From: UBA5336 sp038745855
GTDB taxonomy: Bacteria > Pseudomonadota > Alphaproteobacteria > Caulobacterales > Hyphomonadaceae
NCBI GenBank assembly: GCA_038745855.1
Contig: JBCDLC010000030.1
Span: forward strand, 1 to 40,667
Direction: 5' to 3'
Length of the DNA stretch: 40,667 bases
Part shown: positions 30,654 through 40,382 of the stretch, piece after piece
Numbering within the stretch: position 1 is the first letter of the stretch
Layout: the number at the start of each line of letters is the position of its first letter
Notes under the pieces: model-generated
Told to the model about the DNA's origin: nothing
Database searches by the model: none
Seen by the model: only the letters and a program-made list of their open reading frames with translations
Position numbers and translations under genes: made by a program

Positions 30654-32123
30654 ATGGCCGATGGACACGCCCTCACGGCAAATCTTCCTACTGCGTTCCT
30701 CGACCGGGCTCGGACGTTACTCGGGGAGGGTGGATGGAGCCAGGACCCCGAGAAGCTTGACGCTGCTGCGACCCCCTGGCGAGGCACCTACCGCGGACAT
30801 ACGCCATTTCTGGCGAAACCGGCCTCCACTGATGAGGTGGCGGCCTTGGTGGCGCTCTGCTGCGAGATGGGCGTCGCAATCTGTCCGCAGGGGGGCAATA
30901 CGGGCTTGGTCGATGCCGGCACCCCCCATGGTGAGATCACACTGTCCCTCTCCCGGATGCAGGCTGTGCGCGCGGTCGATCCCATCAACAACGCGCTCAC
31001 CATCGAGGCAGGGGCGCCATTGGTCGCCGCCCAACAGGCAGCCGATGAAGCGAGCCGTCTGTTCCCCCTATCGCTGGGCTCGGAAGGCACAGCGACCCTT
31101 GGCGGATTGATCTCGACCAACGCAGGGGGTGTGGCTGTCTTGCGCTACGGGATGATGCGAGACCTCATTCTCGGCCTGGAGGTCGTGCTGCCGAACGGCG
31201 CCATCTGGGATGGCTTGTCTGCGCTACGGAAAAACAACACAGGTTACGACCTCAAGCACCTCTTCGCCGGTGCGGAAGGAACGCTGGGGATCATTACAGC
31301 CGCAACGTTGAAGCTCTTCCCGAAAACGGCAAAGGCCACCGCATGGATGACGTGTGGGAGTGCCAATAAGTCGGTTGCGCTCTTGGCGCTCATGCGGGAC
31401 ATCGCTGGTGACACGGTGACCAGCTTCGAGCTGATCCAGGCCAACGCCATCGGCATGGTTGAGGCGGAAATGGCGGGCATGCGCGACCCGCTCCCAAGCG
31501 CCGAACCGTGGCGTGTGCTCTGCGAGATTTCAATGTCCCGCGAGACCCATGCACGAGAGGTGCTCGAAGCGGCCTTGAGCGCAGCGTCGGACGAGGGGCT
31601 GCTCGAAGATGCCGTGATCGCGGAGAACCTTTCACAAGCCAAGTCCTTCTGGGCCATGCGCGAGTCCATTCCCCTTTCCAAACGCGCCTTCGGAACGTCG
31701 GTAAACCACGACGTCTCCGTTCCCATTTCGGAGATCCCAGCATTCCTGGCCGCCACAGAAAAGGCCATTGCAAAGGTCGCCCCGAGCGCGGAGGTGGTGG
31801 CGTTTGGCCATGTCGGCGACGGCAATCTCCACTATTCTGCCTGCGAACCGAAAGACGTTCACGCGCCGACGCTTCGGGGCTTGTCTGAAACGATCACGGA
31901 AATTGTCCACGCCCAAGCCATCGCCCATGGCGGCTCGATTTCTGCCGAGCACGGTGTCGGAAGACTGAAACGAGACGAATTGGTGGGGATACGCGCACCG
32001 GTCGCCACCGAAGCCATGCAAGCGATCAAGCGTGCGCTCGACCCGGCGGCGATCATGAACCCCGGGCGCGTCATCCCAGTAGAGCCTGTTCAATCGGGCA
32101 AAGACCGAAATCGCGCCGGCTGA
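30654..32123 (+). CDS. FAD-linked oxidase, D-2-hydroxyacid dehydrogenase type
   Basis: The 489-residue flavoprotein of the GlcD/D-lactate/D-2-hydroxyglutarate dehydrogenase family has an N-terminal FAD-binding (PCMH) domain with VAICPQGGNTGLVDAGTP and LSLGSEGTATLGGLISTNAGG. A C-terminal substrate domain carries GHVGDGNLHY and AEHGVGRLKRDEL, whose His and Glu form the metal/substrate site, and it ends in NPGRV. It oxidises a D-2-hydroxyacid and passes electrons to an acceptor such as a quinone or ETF. The exact acid is not readable; D-2-hydroxyglutarate is a good guess by overall pattern. The start at 30654 follows GGAGAG. The pseudouridine synthase gene begins 14 bases after its stop. Confidence 0.88.
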   Translation: MADGHALTANLPTAFLDRARTLLGEGGWSQDPEKLDAAATPWRGTYRGHTPFLAKPASTDEVAALVALCCEMGVAICPQGGNTGLVDAGTPHGEITLSLSRMQAVRAVDPINNALTIEAGAPLVAAQQAADEASRLFPLSLGSEGTATLGGLISTNAGGVAVLRYGMMRDLILGLEVVLPNGAIWDGLSALRKNNTGYDLKHLFAGAEGTLGIITAATLKLFPKTAKATAWMTCGSANKSVALLALMRDIAGDTVTSFELIQANAIGMVEAEMAGMRDPLPSAEPWRVLCEISMSRETHAREVLEAALSAASDEGLLEDAVIAENLSQAKSFWAMRESIPLSKRAFGTSVNHDVSVPISEIPAFLAATEKAIAKVAPSAEVVAFGHVGDGNLHYSACEPKDVHAPTLRGLSETITEIVHAQAIAHGGSISAEHGVGRLKRDELVGIRAPVATEAMQAIKRALDPAAIMNPGRVIPVEPVQSGKDRNRAG

Positions 32124-32137
32124 GGTGGAGGGGCCGC

Positions 32138-32695
32138 GTGCCAATCCTACTCTTCAACAAACCCTTCGGGGTGCTGTCTCAGTTCACCGACCGAGGAACG
32201 CAGGAAACGGCGCGGAAAACGCTGTCTGACTTCATCGATTGTCCCGGCGTTTATCCAGCGGGCCGGCTCGATCGCGACAGCGAGGGACTGCTTATCCTCA
32301 CAGATGACGGTGCACTGCAGGCCCAACTCACCCAGCCGCGCCGGAAGACAAAAAAGATCTATTGGGCGCAGGTCGAGGGAACGCCGCAGCCCGACTCGCT
32401 CAACAGACTGGCACAGGGGGTAGAGCTGAAAGACGGGCGGACCGCACCGGCGCACGTGAGACTTATCAGCGAGCCGCCGGGACTGTGGCCGCGCGACCCG
32501 CCCATTCGCGTGCGCAAGACCGTTCCATATGCCTGGCTGGAATTAACGCTCACGGAAGGTCGAAACCGCCAGGTCCGGCGCATGACCGCTGCCGTTGGCT
32601 TGCCGACCCTGCGCCTTATCCGCTGCCAGATCGGACGGCACACACTCAGTGGATTGTCGCCAGGCGACTGGAAATCCGTGTTGATCAGGTCGTGA
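32138..32695 (+). CDS. rluE: RluE-like rRNA pseudouridine synthase
   Basis: The 185-residue protein is of the RsuA/RluB/E/F class without an S4 domain, as in RluE, which makes pseudouridine 2457 in E. coli 23S rRNA. Motifs are LLFNKPFGVLSQFT at the start; YPAGRLDRDSEGLLILTDDG, whose GRLDRDSEGL holds the catalytic Asp; KIYWAQVEGTP; and LTEGRNRQVRRMTAAVGLPT, the conserved C-terminal block. The start is GTG 32138 with GGTGGAGGGG upstream. It is probably cotranscribed with the flavoprotein gene, 14 bases away. The exact target in this organism is inferred from the family. Confidence 0.88.
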   Translation: MPILLFNKPFGVLSQFTDRGTQETARKTLSDFIDCPGVYPAGRLDRDSEGLLILTDDGALQAQLTQPRRKTKKIYWAQVEGTPQPDSLNRLAQGVELKDGRTAPAHVRLISEPPGLWPRDPPIRVRKTVPYAWLELTLTEGRNRQVRRMTAAVGLPTLRLIRCQIGRHTLSGLSPGDWKSVLIRS

Positions 32696-32799
32696 ATGCG
32701 TGCCCTTTACGCGGCCAAAGTGACGCTGGTGTCAGTCTTTGAAGTTTGATACCCGTTAGGTGGGAGGTGCCGCCGTTCATCACGCGGCAGATTATACAC

Positions 32800-34320
32800 A
32801 TGAGCGCAACGCAGGATCTTGACGTCATCATCGTAGGGGCCGGGCTTTCCGGCATCGGGGCCGCCGTCCATCTCCAGAAGTCGTGTCCCGAAAAGTCCTA
32901 CACGATCCTGGAAGGCCGGTCGTCGCTTGGCGGAACGTGGGATCTCTTCCGCTACCCCGGGATACGTTCGGACAGCGACATGCACACGCTGGGATACAAT
33001 TTCAAACCATGGCGAGCGGCGAAGGCCATCGCCGATGGCCCCTCGATCCTTGAGTATATCCGAGAGACGGCGAAGGAATATGATGTCGAGAGCCACATCC
33101 GCTTCGGCCATCAGGTTCGGCATGCGGCGTGGGACAGCGAGAAAGCGGTCTGGACAGTCACCGTTGAGAAAGGCGACGGATCCCAGATCGAGGTCTCGGC
33201 CAACGTGCTGCTTATGTGTGCGGGGTATTACAAGTACAAGACCGGACACATGCCGGTCTTCGAAGGCCAGGACGATTTCGGCGGACAGATCGTGCATCCG
33301 CAATTCTGGCCAGAGGATTTGGACTATTCAGGCAAGACAGTTGCCGTGGTGGGATCGGGCGCAACGGCCATGACCCTTGTTCCCGCGATGGCTGAAAAGG
33401 CCGCCAAGGTCACGATGCTGCAGCGGTCGCCCACATATGTCGTCTCCCGGCCTGCGAAAGACTGGATCGCAAATTCCCTGCGCGCCGTACTTCCTGACAA
33501 TCTCGCCTACAAGCTGACCCGTTGGAAGAACATCGCTTTCCAGCAACATTTCTACGACCTCACCCGGACAAATCCGGACAAGGTGAAAGATCAGATCCTC
33601 AAACGGGTGCGGGGCGAATTGGGTGACAGCTACGATGTCGAGCGGCACTTCACGCCGGCCTACAACCCGTGGGACCAGCGCATCTGTCTCGTGCCGGATA
33701 GCGACCTTTTCAAGGCCATCCGCACCGGCAAGGCCGAGGTTGTCACCGATCATGTCGAGCGCTTCGACGCCAATGGCATCGTGCTCCAATCGGGCGAGCG
33801 GATCGATGCTGACATCATCATTTCCGCAACCGGCCTCCAACTGGAAGTGCTCGGAGGGGCCGAGTTCTCAGTCGATGGAGAGGCCGTCGATTTCTCGGAG
33901 ACCTGGACCTACAAGGGCATCGGATACTCCGGCGTTCCTAATCTCATCAGCACGTTCGGCTATATCAACGCCTCCTGGACACTGAGGGCGGACTTGATCG
34001 CAGAATATGCCTGCCGGCTGATCAACGAACTCGATCGAACCGGTCAGCGCCAGTTCACACCGACGCTTCGTCCAGCGGAAATGTCGATGCCTGAGCGGCG
34101 TTGGATCGAGGACTTCCCAGCGGGATACATGCAGCGGTCGCTTCACCTGTTCCCGAAACAGGGCGACCGGGAGCCGTGGCTGAACCCGCAGCATTTCGCC
34201 AAGGATCGGAAGATGTTCCGCGAAGGACCGATCCAGGATGGTGCAATGGTCTTTTCCAACCCGGTGCCAGCAGCGAACGATGCGGACACAGTCGTAGCTG
34301 CACAAGTAGCCGCTGAGTAG
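32800..34320 (+). CDS. Baeyer-Villiger-type flavin monooxygenase (EtaA-like)
   Basis: The 506-residue FAD- and NADPH-dependent monooxygenase has the FAD-binding GAGLSG (13-18), GGTWDLFRYPGIRSDSDMHT, and the Baeyer-Villiger fingerprint F-x-G-x3-H-x3-W-P realised as FGGQIVHPQFWP (160-171). The second dinucleotide motif is VVGSGATAMTL (about 184). These place it in the class I BVMO group near M. tuberculosis EthA/EtaA, which inserts oxygen into ketones. The substrate is unknown. ATG 32800 (MSATQDLDVIIVG) gives the usual N-terminus, but the Shine-Dalgarno is weak; in-frame GTG 32767 and TTG 32746 are alternatives. It has no obvious operon partner. Confidence 0.9.
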   Translation: MSATQDLDVIIVGAGLSGIGAAVHLQKSCPEKSYTILEGRSSLGGTWDLFRYPGIRSDSDMHTLGYNFKPWRAAKAIADGPSILEYIRETAKEYDVESHIRFGHQVRHAAWDSEKAVWTVTVEKGDGSQIEVSANVLLMCAGYYKYKTGHMPVFEGQDDFGGQIVHPQFWPEDLDYSGKTVAVVGSGATAMTLVPAMAEKAAKVTMLQRSPTYVVSRPAKDWIANSLRAVLPDNLAYKLTRWKNIAFQQHFYDLTRTNPDKVKDQILKRVRGELGDSYDVERHFTPAYNPWDQRICLVPDSDLFKAIRTGKAEVVTDHVERFDANGIVLQSGERIDADIIISATGLQLEVLGGAEFSVDGEAVDFSETWTYKGIGYSGVPNLISTFGYINASWTLRADLIAEYACRLINELDRTGQRQFTPTLRPAEMSMPERRWIEDFPAGYMQRSLHLFPKQGDREPWLNPQHFAKDRKMFREGPIQDGAMVFSNPVPAANDADTVVAAQVAAE

Positions 34321-34609
34321 GCCACTCAAACCCGCAAACACGATTCGAAACTGGGGTATCGCCACGTGCCTCAGCGGGATGGGCTTGCTCTCCTATCCAG
34401 GGGGTGGGGGCATAATTCTTCCGCATTTGACCTGTTTTGCGGTCTGAAGCCCCCGTTCGACCTCCGAACTATGGCGTTAATGACACACCTTGGACGTTTC
34501 TATGAAGGAAATGTCACCGGTCGTTGACGTTTTCGTGTGGCGTCTCCTAGGCATACGGCAAACCTAGGGGTGAGGCCCGGGTGACAACGATCAAATCGGA
34601 GGTTCACAC
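34321..34609 (+). promoter_or_regulatory. Leader and promoter region of the 971-residue receptor
   Basis: This gap of 289 bases contains a plausible sigma-70-type promoter: TTGACG (34524-34529), an 18-base spacer and TAGGCA (34548-34553). Two copies of the palindrome CCTAGG (34546-34551 and 34563-34568) lie 17 bases apart, the first overlapping the -10 box. A strong ribosome-binding site, GGAGG, precedes GTG 34610. No other gene was seen. Confidence 0.45.
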
Positions 34610-37525
34610 GTGAACGGCAATACATGGAAGACCCGCCTTCTGGCGACATCAGTCTTTGCGGGCGCTGCGATGGCAGCAGGGGGCTTCGCAGCCGCCCAGG
34701 ACGCAACAGACAGCGACGAAGCACGCCAAGAGACCATTACGGTCACCGGTTCGCGGATCGCCAACTCGGGGCTGACGGCATCCAGCCCGATCACCACCGT
34801 TGGTGCAGACGACTTGGTCTTGTCGAACACCGTCAACGCTGAGCAGTTCCTGAATACGCTCCCGCAGGTCATTCCAGGCTTCGACTCAACGTCGAACAAC
34901 CCGGGCATCGGTGAAGCGACGGTCAACCTTCGTGGTCTTGGCGCCAACCGGACGCTGGTTCTCGTCAACGGTCGCCGTTACGTCACGTCCAACCAGAACC
35001 CCGGCGTCGTCGACCTGAACACGATCCCTGCCGCTCTCGTTGAGCGTGTAGACATTCTCACAGGTGGTGCCTCTGCCGTTTATGGTTCTGACGCCGTGTC
35101 AGGCGTTGTGAACTTCCAACTGAAGGAAGATTTCGAAGGTATCCAGGCGAGCGCCGGATACGAAATCACCGAAGAAAGCGACGGCGAGATCTTCACCGCA
35201 TCGCTGACGATGGGCGGAAATTTCGACAATGACCGCGGTAACGCTGTTCTGAGCCTCGAATTCACAGACCGTGCACCGATCCTCCAGGGCGATCGCGACG
35301 AAGCCGTCTTCACCCTCGTGGATGAGGGCGCTGGCAACCCGTTCGCAGAGTCAGGCTCGGTCAATATTCCGTCGACCTTCGCGCTCGATTTTGATGTCAA
35401 CTACACCGATATTCTTGGTATCGAACCGCCCTGTGGCGTTGAGGGTACGACCCCGAGTGCTGATGGGACCTTCTGTACGACTGACAGCTTCGGCTTCATC
35501 TTCAACCCCGACGGTCCTGGCGTTCTTCCGTTCATCAACTCTGGGCCAAACACGAACCGTTATAACTATGCGCCGGTGAACTACCTGCAGATTCCGCAGG
35601 AACGGTACTCGATTTATGGTTCGGCCACGTACGATATTACGGATACGATTGAGGCTTACGCCCAGGCCGTGTTCGTTTCGTCCCAGACCGAGCAGCTTCT
35701 GGCGCCTACACCGGCCTTCCAGACGTTGACGATCAACCTCGACAACCCATTCCTTGCGGATGATCCCGAGGCATTGGCTGCGCTGACTGCAATTTCCGGC
35801 GGAGCGGATGCCGACGGAAACGGTGTACCGGATGCGACGCTGTCAACCGGTCGCCGGTTCCTCGAAACCGGTGGTCGTCTCTCTGACATCCGGAACGATA
35901 GCTTCCAGATCAATGGTGGCCTGCGCGGCGAGTTCAGCGAGACCTGGTTCTGGGACGTGTTCGCTTCCTATGGTCAAGCAGAATCGGCGATTAGCCAGAC
36001 GGGTAACATCAACGTTCCCGCCTACCAGGCCGCTGTGTCGGAAGGTCGTGCCAACATCTTTGAAGAGAATGGCATTTCCCAAGACGTGATCGACGAAGTC
36101 GCTGTGACGGGTCTGATCACCGGTCAAACGGATGAGGCAATCCTCTCAGTCGCCACAAACGGCGATCTATTCGGCGCAACGAGCCCATTTGCTGAAGACG
36201 CAATCGGTGTTGCTGTTGGTGCCGAATACCGGGAGCAGACCCTGAAGACGCTCGGCGCGGGTCTCGGCCCGGATGTTGTTGGCTTTAACCAGGCCCCAGA
36301 CATCGAAGGTTCCTTCGACGTTTACGAGATCTTTGGTGAGGTAAATGTGCCATTGGTCCAGGGCGCACCTCTTGCTGAGGATCTGACGTTCACGGGCGCA
36401 TACCGTATCTCGGATTACTCAACGAGCGGCGTTGGTTCGGTTGACTCCTATGCTGCCGGTCTGAGCTACACACCGGTTGAAGGATACCGCTTCAGGGCGC
36501 AGTTCCAGCAGGCCGTTCGTGCGCCAAACATCGGTGAGCTGTTCCAGCCGCAGGTCAATGGCTTCCCAGGTCTTTCCGACCCATGCTCGGGCGGATCATT
36601 CGGCGGCTTCGATGGGCTGTCTGCAGAGCAGCAGGCCACGGTTCGCCAGAACTGTGAGAACAACCCGATTGCTTCGGCCGCTGTTCCGGCCGGTGCAACC
36701 GGTCAGCCGCTCCAGGTCAACGGTCAGATTGAAGGTCTCTTTGGCGGTAACCCGAACCTCAACCAAGAGACTGCGGAGACGATCACGATTGGTGCGGTCT
36801 TCGAGCCGGACTTCATCGACAACCTTGCGATCACGATCGATTACTTCGATATCACGATCGAGGATGTGATCTCGACCGTGCCGTCGCAAACGATCTTCGA
36901 TCTTTGCTATCTCGAAGGCGTGTCGGAGTTCTGCGGAGCTATCCGCCGGTTCCCGAACGGAACCGTTAACACCTTCGACAGCTTCTCGAGGAACGCCGCT
37001 GAACTGTCTACGAACGGCATCGACTTCTCGGTCGACTATTCCTACGACACCGGCGACTACGGCATCTTCGGGATCTACTCCCTGATCACCTGGACAGACT
37101 CCAACGAATTGGTGCCGCTCCCGAATGCGGATCCGATTGAAAGCGTTGGGTTCTATGGTGACACCGTGGGTGAGCCGACACCTGAGTTCAGCTTCAACAC
37201 CCGCTTCGATTGGGGCATGGGACCATACGGTGCCCGCTTGCGCTGGACACGGATCAGTGAAGTCGAAGACGATGTCTTCCAGTTCACCGACGACCCAAGC
37301 CAGATCGACCTTCGTGTCCCAGGCGTCGATGCCTACGACATCTTCGATCTGACGCTGTTCTACGACGTCAACGACAATCTCGGCCTCACCTTTGGTATCG
37401 AGAACCTTCTCGACGAAGACTTCGTGATCATTGGGGACGACGCTGCTGAACAGTCGAACACCTATCCAGCGACCTACGACACGCTGGGCCGGACGTTCTT
37501 CGGACGGGTCACAGCGACGTTCTAA
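34610..37525 (+). CDS. Large TonB-dependent outer-membrane receptor
   Basis: The 971-residue receptor has a signal peptide (about 1-30, AAGGFAAAQ) and then QETITVTGSRIANSG, the TonB-box/plug opening of the large oligotroph-type receptor family. The plug shows ATVNLRGLGANRTLVLVNGRR and ERVDILTGGASAVYGSDAVSGVVN. The barrel contains FRAQFQQAVRAPNIGELFQP (the FRAP-like box) and NPNLNQETAETITIGAVF, and ends RTFFGRVTATF. The ligand is unknown; relatives serve saccharides, siderophores and other compounds. The start is GTG 34610 with GGAGG seven bases upstream. Codons ending in T (GGT, CGT, GTT) are more frequent than in most neighbours, which may reflect high expression. It has its own promoter candidate and terminator. 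Confidence 0.92.
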   Translation: MNGNTWKTRLLATSVFAGAAMAAGGFAAAQDATDSDEARQETITVTGSRIANSGLTASSPITTVGADDLVLSNTVNAEQFLNTLPQVIPGFDSTSNNPGIGEATVNLRGLGANRTLVLVNGRRYVTSNQNPGVVDLNTIPAALVERVDILTGGASAVYGSDAVSGVVNFQLKEDFEGIQASAGYEITEESDGEIFTASLTMGGNFDNDRGNAVLSLEFTDRAPILQGDRDEAVFTLVDEGAGNPFAESGSVNIPSTFALDFDVNYTDILGIEPPCGVEGTTPSADGTFCTTDSFGFIFNPDGPGVLPFINSGPNTNRYNYAPVNYLQIPQERYSIYGSATYDITDTIEAYAQAVFVSSQTEQLLAPTPAFQTLTINLDNPFLADDPEALAALTAISGGADADGNGVPDATLSTGRRFLETGGRLSDIRNDSFQINGGLRGEFSETWFWDVFASYGQAESAISQTGNINVPAYQAAVSEGRANIFEENGISQDVIDEVAVTGLITGQTDEAILSVATNGDLFGATSPFAEDAIGVAVGAEYREQTLKTLGAGLGPDVVGFNQAPDIEGSFDVYEIFGEVNVPLVQGAPLAEDLTFTGAYRISDYSTSGVGSVDSYAAGLSYTPVEGYRFRAQFQQAVRAPNIGELFQPQVNGFPGLSDPCSGGSFGGFDGLSAEQQATVRQNCENNPIASAAVPAGATGQPLQVNGQIEGLFGGNPNLNQETAETITIGAVFEPDFIDNLAITIDYFDITIEDVISTVPSQTIFDLCYLEGVSEFCGAIRRFPNGTVNTFDSFSRNAAELSTNGIDFSVDYSYDTGDYGIFGIYSLITWTDSNELVPLPNADPIESVGFYGDTVGEPTPEFSFNTRFDWGMGPYGARLRWTRISEVEDDVFQFTDDPSQIDLRVPGVDAYDIFDLTLFYDVNDNLGLTFGIENLLDEDFVIIGDDAAEQSNTYPATYDTLGRTFFGRVTATF

Positions 37526-37554
37526 GACGGATCGCCGAAAGGAACTTTCGAAGG

Positions 37555-37581
37555 CAGGCCTCCGGTTCGGGGGCCTGTTTT
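37555..37581 (+). terminator. Rho-independent terminator of the receptor gene
   Basis: CAGGCCTCCG (37555-37564) pairs with CGGGGGCCTG (37568-37577), ten pairs with one G-T pair and loop GTT, followed by TTTT. It starts 29 bases after the receptor stop. Confidence 0.85.
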
Positions 37582-37632
37582 CATTTGGGTGATCACTGAC
37601 TTGGGCAAACAGTTACGCCGGAAAGCAGCGAT

Positions 37633-39351
37633 CTATCCGGGTATCAGGTCAAACGGGGCGGTTATCCGCTCGGCGCCAGCTTTGGTCGGGGCGGTTCCGT
37701 GCCACATGTATGAGGGGAAAAGTGCAAGGGTTCCGGGTTTTGGCGCGATCCATTTGAGCGGATCAAGTGCCGGAATTGTGGGGTAGGGCGGTTCTGCGAA
37801 GTTGATCCAACCGGCTTTGTCCAGGTCTTTTTCGGTCCCTTCTGGAACGGCGACATAGTAGGCAGAGCTGATCCAACCTTCGGGGTGAACGTGCGGTTCG
37901 TGAAAGCCGCTCCCGAGGAGACGAACCGACCACATCCCACGAAATCGGTATGTCCCGTTATTCCGCGATGTTGTCGGATGGTCGGGAGATTGGCCGATCG
38001 CTTCCAGATAGTCACGGATCGGCCGATCGAGGGCCTTGATGTAGGCGCGGATGACGGGTTCATCCCGATCGAGAAGGCTCCGGGCGGTTTGTGTTCCGCC
38101 CCTTAGGGATTGGTCGAGCGGCCTGGTCGTGAATTTGTGCAGGGACCGGAGACACTCTGCCAGCGCGGTATTGAACGCTTCGAGACTGCCGTAGCCTTCA
38201 GGCACATCGAGCGTATAAGCGCGGACGAAGCGGTCGACGTCATTCAAGTGCTCCGGGTCTTCCGACGTGTTGCCTCTGAGTCTGTGAGCGACGGACGCAT
38301 GGGCAATCCAGTTCTGCGCGAAGGGTTCTTGTTTTCGCTGCGCATCAATGAGGGGCAGGGCGGTCTTCGGATTCCCGCACATCAAGGCCGCAACGATGGC
38401 AGTATCGAGAGCCGCCGAATGGTCGGGTTGATGTTTGAGCGCTTTATCGGCGGCGGTTTTCGCAGCCGTTCCGTCGCCTTCGAAACGCGCGATCTGGGCG
38501 GCGAGAGTCCATCCTTCGGCGCCGGGTTCCGTTTGGCTGAAATACCTGTCCCACAGCGCTTTCGCCCTCTGCGGCTCTTCCGCCTCGAGCATGATCTTGA
38601 TGGCAGCCGTAGCGAGGGCTGGCGGTGCTTGGTCGATCAGTGCGTGGAAGCTAGCGGTATCGCCGAGCATCCAATGGAGGTTTGCCAGAGCTCTGAGGGA
38701 ATGGACGCTTGGGGCGCCAATATGGGCGCGTTGTAATTCGTGCTGCGCATTTCCAATATCATCCAGTTCAACCAGGCACCGGCCTTTCATGAAGGCGATT
38801 TCCGGACGGTCGATTTCTTTCTGTAGCTGTGAAAAAATGCCGAGGGCACTTTCTGCGTCGCCAGTTTCCAAAAGCGCTGTGCCAAGTCCGTAACGAACTT
38901 GGGCGCTGTTCGGATTGGTTTTGGACGCCAGCGTCCATTGCTGGAGGGCATCTGGCCAATCTGAGCGGGCCGCTGCGACTTTTGCTAGACCGATGCGGGC
39001 AGCACCCATATTTGGCCGGGCTGAAAGTGCGCGGCTGAAGTCGGCACGGGCGCGTTCCAGATGGCCCATATCGAAGGCGAGATGACCGCTATTGTTGGCG
39101 ATGTCCGGGTCGTTTGGTGCAAGGCGACCGGCCGTTTCGAAGGCTGCCGCTGCGTCCTTGAACCGGCCGAGCCTTTGGGCGGATGCACCGGCGACATTGA
39201 GGGCTTGAGCGTGGTCGAGACCGGAGAGCATCTGCCATGCTTTTTCGAACGCGCCTTGCTTATAGGCAGCAATGCCAATGCCAAGCGCCTGGGCGTTTGA
39301 GACCTGAGCGTTTGGGACCTTGGGGGGCATGGCTTTGGGCGGTTTTCGCAT
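37633..39351 (-). CDS. TPR protein with C-terminal 2OG-Fe(II) oxygenase domain
   Basis: The 572-residue protein has about ten tetratricopeptide-type units over residues 20-370 (IAAYKQGAFEKAWQML; LGRFKDAAAAFETAGRLAPN; NSGHLAFDMGHLERARADF; YGLGTALLETGDAESALGIF). The C-terminal 120 residues form a putative 2OG-Fe(II) oxygenase of the type found behind TPRs: GFHEPHVHPEGWISSAYYVA with the H-x-H iron ligands, then GTLALFPSYMWHGTAPT with the distal His and AERITAPFDL with the Arg. The substrate is unknown; the TPR part may present a protein. The start is uncertain: no Shine-Dalgarno marks any ATG, and 39351, 39330 and 39441 are possible. I prefer 39351 because it does not overlap the divergent gene. 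Confidence 0.83.
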   Translation of the reverse strand: MRKPPKAMPPKVPNAQVSNAQALGIGIAAYKQGAFEKAWQMLSGLDHAQALNVAGASAQRLGRFKDAAAAFETAGRLAPNDPDIANNSGHLAFDMGHLERARADFSRALSARPNMGAARIGLAKVAAARSDWPDALQQWTLASKTNPNSAQVRYGLGTALLETGDAESALGIFSQLQKEIDRPEIAFMKGRCLVELDDIGNAQHELQRAHIGAPSVHSLRALANLHWMLGDTASFHALIDQAPPALATAAIKIMLEAEEPQRAKALWDRYFSQTEPGAEGWTLAAQIARFEGDGTAAKTAADKALKHQPDHSAALDTAIVAALMCGNPKTALPLIDAQRKQEPFAQNWIAHASVAHRLRGNTSEDPEHLNDVDRFVRAYTLDVPEGYGSLEAFNTALAECLRSLHKFTTRPLDQSLRGGTQTARSLLDRDEPVIRAYIKALDRPIRDYLEAIGQSPDHPTTSRNNGTYRFRGMWSVRLLGSGFHEPHVHPEGWISSAYYVAVPEGTEKDLDKAGWINFAEPPYPTIPALDPLKWIAPKPGTLALFPSYMWHGTAPTKAGAERITAPFDLIPG

Positions 39352-39428
39352 GGAAAAGTGTTTTGGGTCTCTTGTGTTTGGCCTCTGGGGCTTGGGGTGA
39401 CGCGGAAATACTATAAACCGGAAGCGAA

Positions 39429-40382
39429 ATGGGAAAGTCATCGAAGAACAGGGCTGACTGGTCCAACTACTGGAGGGGACGAACGGCGGGCGACACGGGC
39501 GAGGTGTTTGCTGGCGTTGGCATCGAAACCAGCGACGAACTCATTGCGATATGGCGGGCGGCATTCGCGGAAATCGGGGACGCCCGGGTGCTCGATATTG
39601 CGTGTGGGGCCGGTTCGGCGCTCAAGCATGCCGATGCGGCTGGGGCGCCGGCCTTGTTTGCGCTCGATATCTCGGAACATGCGGTGGCGTCTGCTTGTTC
39701 CACGGTTCCGAGGGCGCTTGGTGTGGTTGCCAGTGCTGACAGGTTGCCCTTTCCGGATGGTGCTTTGGATCGTGTGGTGAGCCAATTCGGGTTCGAATAT
39801 GCCAACCGGGAGGCCGCTGCCAGGGAAGTGGCGCGGGTCCTGAAACCTGGCGGGCGTTTCCAAGCCATTGTGCACCTTTCGGGGGGCGCGATTGCCCGGG
39901 AGTGTTCGGGGCACTTGCAGCACCTGAACCGGGTGCGTGACAGCCGATTTATTCCGGCAACGAAGGACCTTTTTGCATCACTTTTCAAAGCAGACACGGA
40001 TAAGACAGGGCCCGCCCAATCGGCCTTGCAAGGCGCGCTCAAGGTGTTTGGGGCAGCGCAAACCCACCTCATGCCGGCGGTGCAGGCGGGCGGTTTGGCA
40101 GCCCACCTCCATGGTGGCGCTCGCCAGCTTTATGAGCGGCGCAAGGGGTATTCGGAGGCCGATATCACGGGTTGGCTGGATGGCATGGCCGCTGAGATTG
40201 ATGCCTATCGCGGGCGTATGGAGGGCATGCTGGGCGCAGCCATCGGTGCGGAAGAAGCGGGGGACCTGGCACGGATGATCCAGGGCGGGGCGGGACATGG
40301 CGGAAATGGCGCACGGGTCGAGCCGCTGGAATTGGGCGGGGAGGCCGCGGCGCTCTGGATTGAAGCTGTCCGGGAAGGCTAG
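39429..40382 (+). CDS. SAM-dependent methyltransferase
   Basis: The 317-residue class I methyltransferase has motif I VLDIACGAGSALKHAD (about 53-68), motif II region ALFALDISEHAV, a motif with ASADRLPFPDGALDRVVSQF, and post-motif EVARVLKPGGRFQAIVH. These are the marks of the UbiE/type-11 group. The C-terminal third (YERRKGYSEADITGWLDGM) is an uncharacterised helical extension. The substrate is unknown. The start at 39429 follows GGAAG. It diverges from the TPR-oxygenase gene across 77 bases. No terminator was recognised after the stop. Confidence 0.86.
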   Translation: MGKSSKNRADWSNYWRGRTAGDTGEVFAGVGIETSDELIAIWRAAFAEIGDARVLDIACGAGSALKHADAAGAPALFALDISEHAVASACSTVPRALGVVASADRLPFPDGALDRVVSQFGFEYANREAAAREVARVLKPGGRFQAIVHLSGGAIARECSGHLQHLNRVRDSRFIPATKDLFASLFKADTDKTGPAQSALQGALKVFGAAQTHLMPAVQAGGLAAHLHGGARQLYERRKGYSEADITGWLDGMAAEIDAYRGRMEGMLGAAIGAEEAGDLARMIQGGAGHGGNGARVEPLELGGEAAALWIEAVREG

